Shown here: one piece after another, positions 25,919-36,328 of the stretch
Numbering within the stretch: position 1 is the stretch's first letter
Layout: every line of letters begins with the position of its first letter
DNA from: Hyphomicrobiales bacterium
GTDB taxonomy: Bacteria; Pseudomonadota; Alphaproteobacteria; Rhizobiales; Rhizobiaceae
DNA: 64,000 nucleotides
Assembly: GCA_900472175.1 (NCBI GenBank)
Contig: UCHD01000002.1
Location: 171,986-235,985 of the forward strand
Reading direction: 5' to 3'
Notes under the pieces: model-generated
The model's input: only the letters and a program-made list of their open reading frames with translations
Database searches by the model: none
What the model was told of the DNA's origin: nothing
Program-made: the position numbers and the translations under genes

Positions 25919-27172
25919 ATGATCGTCGTCACCTACAGAATTGAAACGCCGGGCAGCATCGAGGCCATGGCGGAAAAGATCGCCAGCGACCAGTCGACCG
26001 GCACTTTCGTACCGGTTCCCGGCGAGACGCCGGAACTGAAGGCCCGGGTCGCGGCCCGCGTTCTTGCCATCCGCCCGCTTGCCGATGCGTCACAGCCAAG
26101 CTGGCCCGAGGCCGGTGCAGGTCATGGGCCGATCCGCCGTGCCGATGTCGATATCGCCTTCCCGCTTGATGCCATTGGCACCGATCTGTCCGCCCTGATG
26201 ACCATCGCGGTTGGTGGCATTTTCTCAATCCGTGGCATGACCGGCCTGCGCGTCGTCGATCTGAAGCTGCCGCAGGAATACAGGTCCGCCTATCCCGGCC
26301 CGCAATTCGGCCTGCCTGGCAGCCGCAAGCTTACCGGCGTCCATGACCGGCCGATCATCGGCACCATCGTCAAACCGGCGCTCGGCCTGCGTCCACACGA
26401 GACTGCTGAATTGGTCGGCGAACTGATCGCATCCGGCGTCGATTTCATCAAGGACGACGAGAAGCTGATGAGCCCGGCCTATTCGCCGCTCAGCGAGCGC
26501 GTCGCGGCCATCATGCCCAAAATTCTCGATCACGAGCAGAAGACCGGCAAGAAGGTGATGTATGCCTTCGGCATTTCGGCGACCGATCCCGACGAGATGA
26601 TGCGCAATCACGACCTGGTGCTGGCGGCAGGCGGCAATAGCGCCGTCGTCAATATCAACTCGATCGGCATGGGCGGCATGGCGTTCCTGCGCAAGCGGTC
26701 CGGCCTTGTCCTGCATGCCCATCGCAACGGCTGGGACGTGCTCACCCGCCATCCCGGCATCGGTTTCGATTTCAAGGTCTGGCAACAGTTCTGGCGGCTT
26801 CTTGGCGTCGACCAGTTCCAGATCAATGGCATCGGCGTCAAATACTGGGAGCCGGACGACAGTTTTGTCGAGAGCTTCAAGGCCGTCACCACGCCGCTGT
26901 TTGACCAGTCAGACTGCGCCCTTCCCGTCGCCGGTTCCGGCCAGTGGGGTGGGCAGGCGCCGGAAACCTATCGCCGCACCGGCCGCACCACCGATCTGCT
27001 CTATCTCTGTGGCGGCGGTATCGTCAGCCATCCCGGTGGCCCGGCGGCCGGCGTGCGGGCGGTGCAGCAGGCGTGGCAAGCGGCCGTCGCCGATATCCCG
27101 CTTGAAACCTATGCCAAGGATCACCCGGAGCTTGCCGCCTCCCTCAAGAAATTCGGCAGCGCCAGCGAGTAG
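25919..27172 (+). CDS. oiaX: RuBisCO-like protein, 3-oxo-isoapionate-4-phosphate transcarboxylase/hydrolase (OiaX)
   Basis: A 417-residue form IV RuBisCO-like protein, not a CO2-fixing enzyme. It keeps the RuBisCO active-site spine: K152 in 'TIVKPALGLRP' and the metal-binding carbamylated-lysine motif K178-D-D-E181 in 'GVDFIKDDE'. It lacks the loop-6 lysine context of true RuBisCO, having 'GGGIVSHPGG' at the phosphate site. In characterised D-apiose catabolism the RLP OiaX splits 3-oxo-isoapionate-4-phosphate to 3-phosphoglycerate and glycolate. The neighbours here (DUF1537 kinase, ApnO, ApsD, ApnL) are exactly that pathway. The start at 25919 is chosen by alignment to the RLP N terminus; SD spacing is long. 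Other RLP groups (MtnW, tetronate-linked) are less consistent with the context. Confidence 0.85.
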   Translation: MIVVTYRIETPGSIEAMAEKIASDQSTGTFVPVPGETPELKARVAARVLAIRPLADASQPSWPEAGAGHGPIRRADVDIAFPLDAIGTDLSALMTIAVGGIFSIRGMTGLRVVDLKLPQEYRSAYPGPQFGLPGSRKLTGVHDRPIIGTIVKPALGLRPHETAELVGELIASGVDFIKDDEKLMSPAYSPLSERVAAIMPKILDHEQKTGKKVMYAFGISATDPDEMMRNHDLVLAAGGNSAVVNINSIGMGGMAFLRKRSGLVLHAHRNGWDVLTRHPGIGFDFKVWQQFWRLLGVDQFQINGIGVKYWEPDDSFVESFKAVTTPLFDQSDCALPVAGSGQWGGQAPETYRRTGRTTDLLYLCGGGIVSHPGGPAAGVRAVQQAWQAAVADIPLETYAKDHPELAASLKKFGSASE

Positions 27173-27177
27173 ACGTC

Positions 27178-28521
27178 ATGATCGCACAGAACAATCCTCT
27201 CCTCTCCTACTATGGCGATGACCTGACGGGCTCCACCGATGTCATGGAGGCGCTGGCCTCCAACGGCGTCGAGACGGTGCTGTTCATGGATGTGCCGGAT
27301 GCGGCCCTGCTGAAGCGCTTTGGCCATTGCCGCGCCATCGGGCTTGCCGGAACCAGCCGCAGCGAAACGCCGGACTGGATGGACGAAAACCTGAAGCCGG
27401 CCTTCCGCTGGCTGAAGAGCCTTGGTGCCGATATCTGCCACTACAAGGTCTGCTCGACTTTCGATTCCAGCCCGAAGATCGGCAATATCGGCAAGGCCGT
27501 GGAGATCGGCAAGGGCCTGTTCGGCCAGCCATATGTTCCCGTTCTCGTCGGCGCGCCGCAGTTGAAGCGCTACACCGCTTTTGGCCATCTCTTTGCCGCC
27601 TATCAGGGCGAGGTCTACCGTATCGACCGCCACCCCGTGATGAGCCGCCATCCGGTGACGCCGATGGCCGAGGCCGACCTGCGCCTGCACCTGAGCGCCC
27701 AGACTGCGCTGAAAACACGGCTGGCTGATCTGTCCATGCTGGCCGCAACGGATGCGGACAGCAGGGTAGACGAACTTTGCCGGGATGCCGATGGCATGGT
27801 TCTGTTCGATGTCGACAGCCCGGAAAGCCAGTCCCATGCCGGCCGCCAGCTCTGGCGCCTCAGACGCCGAGGCGGCTGGTTCGTTACCGGTTCCTCCGGC
27901 GTCGAATACGCGCTGCTGACCGCCTGGAACGCCGCCGGACTGACGGAGGGAAGGAAAACCTTCCCTCTGCCCGGCAAGGCAGATCGCATCGCCGTTGTGT
28001 CCGGCAGCGTCTCGCCAACCACCGAGCGGCAGATCCGCCATGCAACGCAAAATGGTTTTTCCGGCATCAATCTCGATCCGCTGGAACTGCTCGGCGAAAA
28101 CGGTAATGCCGCTCTGGAGCAGGCAATTGCCAGTGGCCTCGACGGTCTCAAGCGGGGCGAAAGCGTCATTCTCAATACGGCGCTCGGCCCATCCGCCGAT
28201 CGCGGCGGCGATATTGACCGCATCCCCGGTAGCCGTCATCGCCTCGGCCGCTTGCTCGGAACCATCCTGCGCCGTCTTGTCGAGGAACAGCAATTGACCC
28301 GCGCCGTCATCGCCGGTGGCGATACGTCCAGCCATGCGCTGCGCGAATTGCATGTCCAGGCGCTAACGACGCTTTTGCCACTGCCGCAAACGCCGGGATC
28401 GCCGTTGTGCACCGCGCACGGCACATATCCTGCGACCAACGGCCTGCAGATCGCGCTCAAGGGCGGTCAGGTCGGGTCGGATGGCTATTTCGCGCAGATC
28501 AGGGATGGCCTTCAGGCGTAG
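27178..28521 (+). CDS. oiaK: DUF1537-family kinase, 3-oxo-isoapionate kinase (OiaK)
   Basis: A 447-residue four-carbon-acid-sugar-kinase-family enzyme. The N-terminal domain opens with the family's 'YYGDDLTGSTD' (D14, D15, T17, G18, D21) and has 'CHYKVCSTFDSSPKIGNIGK'. The C-terminal nucleotide-binding domain carries 'VVSGSVSPTTERQI', 'VIAGGDTSSHAL' and the closing 'GGQVGSDGYFAQIRDGL'. It begins 5 bases after the RLP gene, so the two form a unit: phosphorylate 3-oxo-isoapionate, then cleave. DUF1537 kinases also act on threonate, erythronate and denatonate; assignment to 3-oxo-isoapionate rests on the RLP and ApnO/ApsD/ApnL context. Confidence 0.85.
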   Translation: MIAQNNPLLSYYGDDLTGSTDVMEALASNGVETVLFMDVPDAALLKRFGHCRAIGLAGTSRSETPDWMDENLKPAFRWLKSLGADICHYKVCSTFDSSPKIGNIGKAVEIGKGLFGQPYVPVLVGAPQLKRYTAFGHLFAAYQGEVYRIDRHPVMSRHPVTPMAEADLRLHLSAQTALKTRLADLSMLAATDADSRVDELCRDADGMVLFDVDSPESQSHAGRQLWRLRRRGGWFVTGSSGVEYALLTAWNAAGLTEGRKTFPLPGKADRIAVVSGSVSPTTERQIRHATQNGFSGINLDPLELLGENGNAALEQAIASGLDGLKRGESVILNTALGPSADRGGDIDRIPGSRHRLGRLLGTILRRLVEEQQLTRAVIAGGDTSSHALRELHVQALTTLLPLPQTPGSPLCTAHGTYPATNGLQIALKGGQVGSDGYFAQIRDGLQA

Positions 28522-28538
28522 GCCGCATGCCGTCAAGC

Positions 28539-29543
28539 CTACTGGATTGCACGGGCGCCGCTGCGGCGCTCGTTGGGCGGGATGGGTGAAAACGATGCAC
28601 GCAGGCTGGCATTGAACTGCGCCAGCAGGTGCCGATCGAAATGCCCTTCCGACTTAAGCATCATCCGCAGGGTTTCTGCAGGTGTCCATGCCCGTTTGTA
28701 GGACCGTGCCGAGGTCATCGCATCATAGACGTCGCAGATTGCCGCGATCCGCGCCTGCGTGCTGATCTGCTTATCCGACAATCCGAAAGGGTAACCTTTT
28801 CCGTCGATCCGTTCGTGATGGTGAAGGCACACGTCCAGAACGATTTGCGGCATGTCGCTCTGGCGTGACAGCAATTCGTAGCCGCGAACCGGGTGCGTGC
28901 GGACTTCGGCCATTTCCTCGTCCGTGAGTGCGCCCTTCTTCGACAGTATGGCGTCCGGCATGAGCATCTTGCCGACATCGTGCAACAGGCCGCTGATACC
29001 AAGAATACGCACGGCCTGCTCATCGAACTTGAGGAAGCGCCCGAAATGCACCATCAGCGCGCTGACGGCGAGTGAATGCAGGAACGTATATTCGTCCTTG
29101 GTCTTGAGGCGGGTAATTCCAATCAGCGCTGCCGGATTGCTTTCCATTGACTTGGCAATCTGTTCGACCGCGCGATCGGCGGGTTCGAACCTGGCCGCTC
29201 CCCCCAGCCGCACATTCGAAAACAGCGTGTCGAGAAGCGGCCGTGTCTGCTCGATCGTCTGCAGCGCTTCCTTGATTTCCGTCTGGGTGAACGCCCGGGA
29301 AAGATCGGACAGGGATGACCGGTTTTCCTGCGCCTCGGGCAGAGGCCGGCCTGTACCCACATCCACGCCCCTGCGGGTGTCGATGACCAGGCTGATGATG
29401 TTGCTGGCCCTCACCTTTGCCGCAGCGCCTTCGTCCTTGAGCAGAAAACTGCGCATCGGCGCTGCCTCGTCTCGCAAAGGGTCTTCGATATCGGTGATAA
29501 ACATACCCACCCGGACCTGGTGCCGCTTGATGCGCTTGAGCAT
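28539..29543 (-). CDS. HD-GYP domain protein, probable cyclic-di-GMP phosphodiesterase
   Basis: A 334-residue protein with an N-terminal DUF3391-like segment ('RIKRHQVRVGMFITDIE') and a full HD-GYP domain from ~150: H188-D189 in 'LLHDVGK', H217 in 'THPVRGYELL', and a perfect 'HHERIDGKGYP' at 242-252. All metal ligands and the GYP signature are retained, so hydrolysis of cyclic-di-GMP is expected. No transmembrane segment or receiver domain is seen. It lies opposite to, and splits, the apiose genes: convergent with oiaK and divergent to apnO. It has no obvious part in sugar catabolism and may be an insertion into the cluster. Confidence 0.9.
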   Translation of the reverse strand: MLKRIKRHQVRVGMFITDIEDPLRDEAAPMRSFLLKDEGAAAKVRASNIISLVIDTRRGVDVGTGRPLPEAQENRSSLSDLSRAFTQTEIKEALQTIEQTRPLLDTLFSNVRLGGAARFEPADRAVEQIAKSMESNPAALIGITRLKTKDEYTFLHSLAVSALMVHFGRFLKFDEQAVRILGISGLLHDVGKMLMPDAILSKKGALTDEEMAEVRTHPVRGYELLSRQSDMPQIVLDVCLHHHERIDGKGYPFGLSDKQISTQARIAAICDVYDAMTSARSYKRAWTPAETLRMMLKSEGHFDRHLLAQFNASLRASFSPIPPNERRSGARAIQ

Positions 29544-29960
29544 GTCTATCGCTCGTCTTCAATCATCGCGCGCGTCTTCCTCCGGATTTACACCATAATA
29601 GATAAAGTCGTGAGTATAGATTTCGATCCCGCGTCTCCGTCGGGGAACAATCTCAAGTCTCCACCGAGAAACACTATCCGTGCTGCAACTCTCCCATGGG
29701 GGATATTTGGCCAGAACGATTTAATCAGCGTTAAAGTCTCAGCGCCAGTCGCAAAATAATCAAGGGTTACAGAAATCTACCTTTGATTGATTTTGCATCG
29801 AAAAATCCTCCTTTGGTTGTTTGTGCCATTGAGCGGACCCTCCGATCCCAGTTTCATGGACGATCTGCCCGTAAATATTCACCTCACCATGTGACATACT
29901 GATTGACTCATCATACCAGTTGTCTTAAATCATCGCGAAACAAACGCGCAGTGAGGAAAC
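29544..29960. other. Divergent promoter region, HD-GYP / apnO
   Basis: About 420 bases, more AT-rich than the flanking genes. It contains the second candidate GntR operator (29906-29922) close to apnO. No convincing gene is seen; a 79-codon frame at 29520-29759 overlaps the HD-GYP gene and looks random. Confidence 0.5.
29906..29922. promoter_or_regulatory. Candidate GntR operator, copy 2
   Basis: ACTCATCATACCAGTTG, one base different from the copy at 25843-25859; both are preceded by GAT and two variable bases. It lies 39 bases upstream of the apnO start. Suggests joint control of the two halves of the apiose gene set. Confidence 0.6.
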
Positions 29961-30788
29961 ATGACTTCGATCGCACTCTTCGGTGCTGGCGGCAAAATGG
30001 GCTACCGGCTTGCCAAGAACCTCAAGGGCTCACGTTTCGACGTGCGTCATGTGGAAGTAAGTGACGCCGGCAAGGCGCGTCTTCAAAATGACCTTGGTCT
30101 TTCCTGCGTCGACGTCGATGCAGCGCTTTCCGGGGTTGATGTTGTCATTCTCGCCGTGCCGGATACGGCCATCGGCAAGGTTGCTGCCGGTATTTCCGGC
30201 AAGCTTGCGGCGGGCACCATGGTTGTGGCGCTTGATGCGGCTGCCCCGTTTGCCGGCCATCTGCCGGAGCGCACTGACCTCACCTATTTCGTCACCCATC
30301 CCTGCCACCCGCCGATCTTCAACGACGAGACGGACATGCAGGCAAAGAAGGATCACTTCGGTGGTTTGTTTGCCAAACAGCATATCGTTTCGGCCCTGAT
30401 GCAGGGCCCGGAAGAAGCCTATGGCCTCGGCGAAGAGATCGCCAAGGTCATCTGGGCGCCGGTCATGCGCTCGCACCGCGTTACCGTCGATCAGATGGCA
30501 ATGCTGGAGCCGGGCCTGTCGGAAACCGTTGCCGCCTCGCTGCTGGTCGTCATGAAGCAGGCCATGGATGAATGCGTGAAGCGCGGCGTGCCGGAAGAGG
30601 CGGCCCGCGACTTCCTGCTCGGTCATCTCAACGTGCTCGGCGCTGTCATCTTCGGCGAAGTCCAGGGCGTGTTTTCCGATGCCTGCAACAAGGCCATCGA
30701 ATTCGGCATCCCCGCGCTGATGCGCGACGACTGGAAGAATGTCTTTGAACCCGAGGAGATCGCCGAAAGCATCCGGCGCATCACCTGA
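29961..30788 (+). CDS. apnO: D-apionate oxidoisomerase (ApnO)
   Basis: A 275-residue NAD-dependent enzyme. The N terminus has the Rossmann glycines 'GAGGKMG' (8-14) and 'DVVILAVPDTAIGK'. The C-terminal part ('VTVDQMAMLEPGLSETVAAS', 'GHLNVLGAVIFGEVQG') belongs to the phosphogluconate-dehydrogenase-like C-terminal family, not the 6PGD decarboxylase itself. In D-apiose catabolism ApnO converts D-apionate to 3-oxo-isoapionate, the substrate of the neighbouring kinase. Start at 29961 with GTGAGGAAA directly upstream. First gene of the second apiose transcription unit, which includes the importer. Confidence 0.82.
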   Translation: MTSIALFGAGGKMGYRLAKNLKGSRFDVRHVEVSDAGKARLQNDLGLSCVDVDAALSGVDVVILAVPDTAIGKVAAGISGKLAAGTMVVALDAAAPFAGHLPERTDLTYFVTHPCHPPIFNDETDMQAKKDHFGGLFAKQHIVSALMQGPEEAYGLGEEIAKVIWAPVMRSHRVTVDQMAMLEPGLSETVAASLLVVMKQAMDECVKRGVPEEAARDFLLGHLNVLGAVIFGEVQGVFSDACNKAIEFGIPALMRDDWKNVFEPEEIAESIRRIT

Positions 30789-30797
30789 CCGAAATAG

Positions 30798-31811
<1,014 letters not shown>

Positions 31812-31826
31812 TCCTCCCCAAGGATG

Positions 31827-31863
31827 CGCACAGGGCAGTTTCATTCTGCCCTGTGCGTTTTTT
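31827..31863 (+). terminator. Intra-operon Rho-independent terminator/attenuator
   Basis: A perfect 12-bp stem CGCACAGGGCAG (31827-31838) with CTGCCCTGTGCG (31846-31857), 7-base loop, then six T. It separates the binding-protein gene from the DUF2291, ATPase and permease genes. As no new promoter is obvious, it probably works as a partial terminator and mRNA stabiliser. Confidence 0.85.
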
Positions 31864-31885
31864 GCCATTTGACGGAGTGACTTTC

Positions 31886-32542
31886 ATGCCGAATTCCCGG
31901 CCCGCTGCCGCTATCCCGCTTTCCCTTGCGCTGGCCACCCTGTTGGTCCTCGCCGGGTGCAAGATCATCAAGACTCCGACAGCGGAAGAGGCTGCAGAAG
32001 CGGCAAGCGGCGGCTTCAATCCCGGCCGTCAGGTCGCCGAAATCTGGGACAGCAAGGTCATCCCGTTCCTGGAAAAACGCGCTGGCCCGTTCCAGGAGGT
32101 TGCTGCTCTATCCAAATCCGATCTCGATGCCGCAGCGGCAAAATATGGTCACAAGGAAAAGGAGGGTAGCGCCCCCTGGACCTTTGCAGCCAGGGTTTCC
32201 GGAACGATCATCAAGGCCGAGACCGCATCGCGCGCGGCCTATCTCGATACCGATGTCGATGGTGACGGCGTGGCCGACATGCGCATCCAGATCGGCCCGG
32301 TCATCCGTGGCACGGCGATTCGCGACAGTCTCGATTTTGTCAATTTCAACGAATTCAAGAACCAGATCCAGTGGGCAGAATTCGGCAAGGCGTTCAATGT
32401 CCATGTCAACGGCTTGATACTGGAAAAACTGCCGCGCGAAGGCCTGGAAGGCAAGAAGGTCGAGGCGCTCGGCGCCTACCCGCTGCCCTCTGCCGGCCAA
32501 CCGGCGCTGCTGACGCCCGCCACCATCACGATCGGCGGCTGA
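31886..32542 (+). CDS. DUF2291 family lipoprotein associated with sugar importer
   Basis: A 218-residue protein with a lipoprotein signal: hydrophobic 'PLSLALATLLVLAG' and lipobox 'LAGC'. The mature part matches DUF2291, with 'DGDGVADMRIQIGPVIRGT', 'IRDSLDF' and 'FKNQIQWAEF'. A relative precedes the erythritol importer genes at 44135; they share R-[IV]-Q-x-G-P-x-I-x-G-T-x-x-R-D and F-x-x-F-x-N-Q-I-Q. Position between binding protein and ATPase suggests an accessory envelope component of the importer. No biochemical role is known to me. Start at 31886 with CGGAG upstream. Confidence 0.8.
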   Translation: MPNSRPAAAIPLSLALATLLVLAGCKIIKTPTAEEAAEAASGGFNPGRQVAEIWDSKVIPFLEKRAGPFQEVAALSKSDLDAAAAKYGHKEKEGSAPWTFAARVSGTIIKAETASRAAYLDTDVDGDGVADMRIQIGPVIRGTAIRDSLDFVNFNEFKNQIQWAEFGKAFNVHVNGLILEKLPREGLEGKKVEALGAYPLPSAGQPALLTPATITIGG

Positions 32543-32543
32543 C

Positions 32544-34099
<1,556 letters not shown>

Positions 34100-34100
<1 letters not shown>

Positions 34101-35164
34101 TGACCACCGCAACCGCGACTGAAAAAGTACCGGCAGCCGACGGCGGCTCCATTCTCCTGACGCTGATGAAGCTCCGAACCTTCATCGCGCTGTTTGCCGT
34201 CATCGCCTTCTTCTCGATTTTTGCGCCGAACTTCCTGTCGACTGCAAACATCATCCTGATGTCGAAGCATGTTGCGCTGAACGCCTTTCTCGCCATGGGC
34301 ATGACCTTCGTGATCATCACCGGCGGCATCGACCTGTCGGTCGGCTCGATCGTCGGTCTCTGCGGCATGGTGGCCGGCGGCCTGATCCTCAACGGTATCG
34401 ATCTGCAGATCGGCTACACGATGTATTTCAACGTCGTCGAGGTCTGCCTGATCACGCTGGTGGTCGGCATCCTCATCGGCGCGGTCAACGGGCTCTTGAT
34501 CACCAAGCTCAATGTTGCGCCATTCATCGCCACGCTCGGAACCCTCTATGTCGCCCGTGGCTTCGCGCTGCTTTCATCCGATGGCCAGACTTTTCCGAAC
34601 CTGATCGGCAAGGAAGAACTCGCTACCACCGGTTTCGGCTTTCTCGGCTCCGGCCGCATCATCGGCCTGCCGGTGTCGATCTGGATCCTCATCGTCGTGG
34701 CGCTGGCCGCTGCTTATGTCGCCAAATATGTGCCGATTGGCCGCCAGATCTTCGCTGTCGGCGGCAACGAGCGCGCGGCCCGCATGTCCGGCATCCGCGT
34801 CGATCGCGTCAAGATGTTCGTCTACATGTTCTCCGGCTTCTGTGCCGCCATCGTCGGCATCGTCATCTCGTCGGAACTGATGGCGTCGCATCCGGCAACC
34901 GGCAATTCCTTCGAACTCAACGCCATCGCCGCAGCCGTTCTCGGCGGCACCTCGATGTCCGGCGGCCGCGGCACGATCGGCGGCACCATCATCGGCGCCT
35001 TCGTCATCGGGATCTTGTCCGACGGCTTGGTGATGATGGGCGTGTCCTCCTTCTGGCAGATGGTCATCAAGGGTATCGTCATCATCGTCGCCGTGGTGGT
35101 CGACCAGGCACAAAGACGGTTGCAGCAGCAGGTGACGTTGATGCAATTGGCAAAGAAGGGCTAA
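34100..35164 (+). CDS. Ribose-type ABC importer, permease
   Basis: A 354-residue membrane protein of the RbsC/XylH family with eight to ten hydrophobic segments. Landmarks: 'AMGMTFVIITGGIDLSVGS', 'NGLLITKLNVAPFIATLGTL', 'GRQIFAVGGNERAARMSGI' (ATPase-coupling loop) and 'LGGTSMSGGRGTIGGTIIG'. Start at ATG 34100 overlapping the ATPase stop; a GTG immediately before it is in frame. Last transporter gene before apsD. Confidence 0.92.
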
Positions 35165-35182
35165 CGTCTACATTCCTTGCGG

Positions 35183-35215
35183 TTCCCTCTTCTTCCCACT
35201 GGGGAGAAGAGGGAA
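35183..35215. repeat. Short intergenic palindrome, RIME-related
   Basis: Arms TTCCCTCTTCTTCCC and GGGGAGAAGAGGGAA, 14 of 15 paired, loop ACT. The inner sequence resembles the CTTCTCCCC/GGGGAGAAG hairpin of the repeat at 14134-14237. It could also act as a processing site between the permease and apsD genes. Confidence 0.6.
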
Positions 35216-35293
35216 ACCATCGCCAGCGGCCAACACATATGCAAGTGCCCGCTCCGTACACGGAAGAGGCTTTTGAGTCTTGAAGGAAACGAT

Positions 35294-36328
35294 ATGTCAG
35301 ATCTCAAAGGCGCGCTGATCGGCTGCGGCTTCTTCGCCGTCAACCAGATGCATGGCTGGAACGATGTCAAGGGTGCGGAGATCGTCGCCATCTGCGACCG
35401 TGATCCCGAGCGCCTGAAGATCGTCGGCGACCAGTTCGGCATTGAACGCCGCTACACCGATGCGGCGCAGATGTTTGCCGACAGCGGCTTCGACTTCGTC
35501 GATATCGCCACCACCGTGAACAGCCACCGTACGCTTGTTGAGATGGCTGCCGCCTACAAGGTTCCGGCGATCTGCCAGAAACCGTTTGCTCCGACACTTG
35601 CCGATGCCAAGGCCATGGTTGCCGCCTGCACCAATGCAGGCATTCCGCTGATGATCCACGAAAATTTCCGCTGGCAAACGCCGATCCAGGCCGTCCGCAA
35701 AGTGTTGGACAGTGGCGCGATCGGCACGCCCTTCTGGGGCCGCTTCTCGTTCCGCTCCGGCTACGACGTGTTTTCCGGCCAGCCCTATCTCGCCGAAGGC
35801 AAGCGCTTCATCATCGAGGACCTCGGCATCCACACCTTGGACATCGCCCGCTACATTCTCGGCGACGTGACCTCGCTGTCGGCACGTACCAAGCGTGTCA
35901 ATCCGAAGATCAACGGCGAGGATGTGGCCACCATCCTGCTTGATCATGACAGTGGCGCCACCTCCATCGTCGATGTCAGCTATGCCACGAAGCAATCGAT
36001 CGAGCCTTTTCCGGAAACGCTGATCGAGATCGACGGAACCGAAGGATCGATCCGCCTGTCGCAAGGCTACGAACTGCAGGTCACCAATGCCGAAGGAACA
36101 GTCAACACCGACGTCGCCCCGGCGCTTCTGTCGTGGGCATCGCGCCCGTGGCACAATATCCAGGAGAGCGTTTTCGCCATCCAGCAGCACTGGGCGGATA
36201 GCCTGAAGGGCGGCACGGAAACCTCTACCTCCGGTGCCGATAATCTGAAGACCTTCGCGCTGGTCGAGGCCGCCTATGAAAGTGCCGCCACCAAAGTCAT
36301 GATTGATATCGGAACCCTGCTGAAATGA
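35294..36328 (+). CDS. apsD: D-apiose dehydrogenase, Gfo/Idh/MocA family (ApsD)
   Basis: A 344-residue NAD(P)-dependent oxidoreductase. The N-terminal Rossmann loop is 'IGCGFFA' (9-15). The catalytic segment is 'CQKPFAP' (Q95-K96-P97; the family norm is EKP), and later 'EDLGIHTLDIARYILG' carries the active-site D and H. In characterised D-apiose pathways ApsD oxidises D-apiose to D-apionolactone. The start at 35294 sits behind GAAGGAAAC. The following gene, the lactonase, overlaps its stop by ATGA, matching consecutive steps. Gfo/Idh enzymes have many substrates; the assignment is contextual but strong. Confidence 0.83.
   Translation: MSDLKGALIGCGFFAVNQMHGWNDVKGAEIVAICDRDPERLKIVGDQFGIERRYTDAAQMFADSGFDFVDIATTVNSHRTLVEMAAAYKVPAICQKPFAPTLADAKAMVAACTNAGIPLMIHENFRWQTPIQAVRKVLDSGAIGTPFWGRFSFRSGYDVFSGQPYLAEGKRFIIEDLGIHTLDIARYILGDVTSLSARTKRVNPKINGEDVATILLDHDSGATSIVDVSYATKQSIEPFPETLIEIDGTEGSIRLSQGYELQVTNAEGTVNTDVAPALLSWASRPWHNIQESVFAIQQHWADSLKGGTETSTSGADNLKTFALVEAAYESAATKVMIDIGTLLK

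Noticed and set aside
25919-27172. True RuBisCO large subunit (CO2 fixation)
   Set aside because: Loop-6 and several ribulose-bisphosphate-binding residues do not match, length is that of form IV, no small subunit or phosphoribulokinase nearby.
27121-28353. A 410-codon open frame on the minus strand opposite oiaK
   Set aside because: Reverse shadow of the DUF1537 kinase.
29520-29759. A 79-codon plus-strand frame in the HD-GYP/apnO intergenic region
   Set aside because: Starts inside the HD-GYP gene on the other strand, no SD, no homology, atypical composition.
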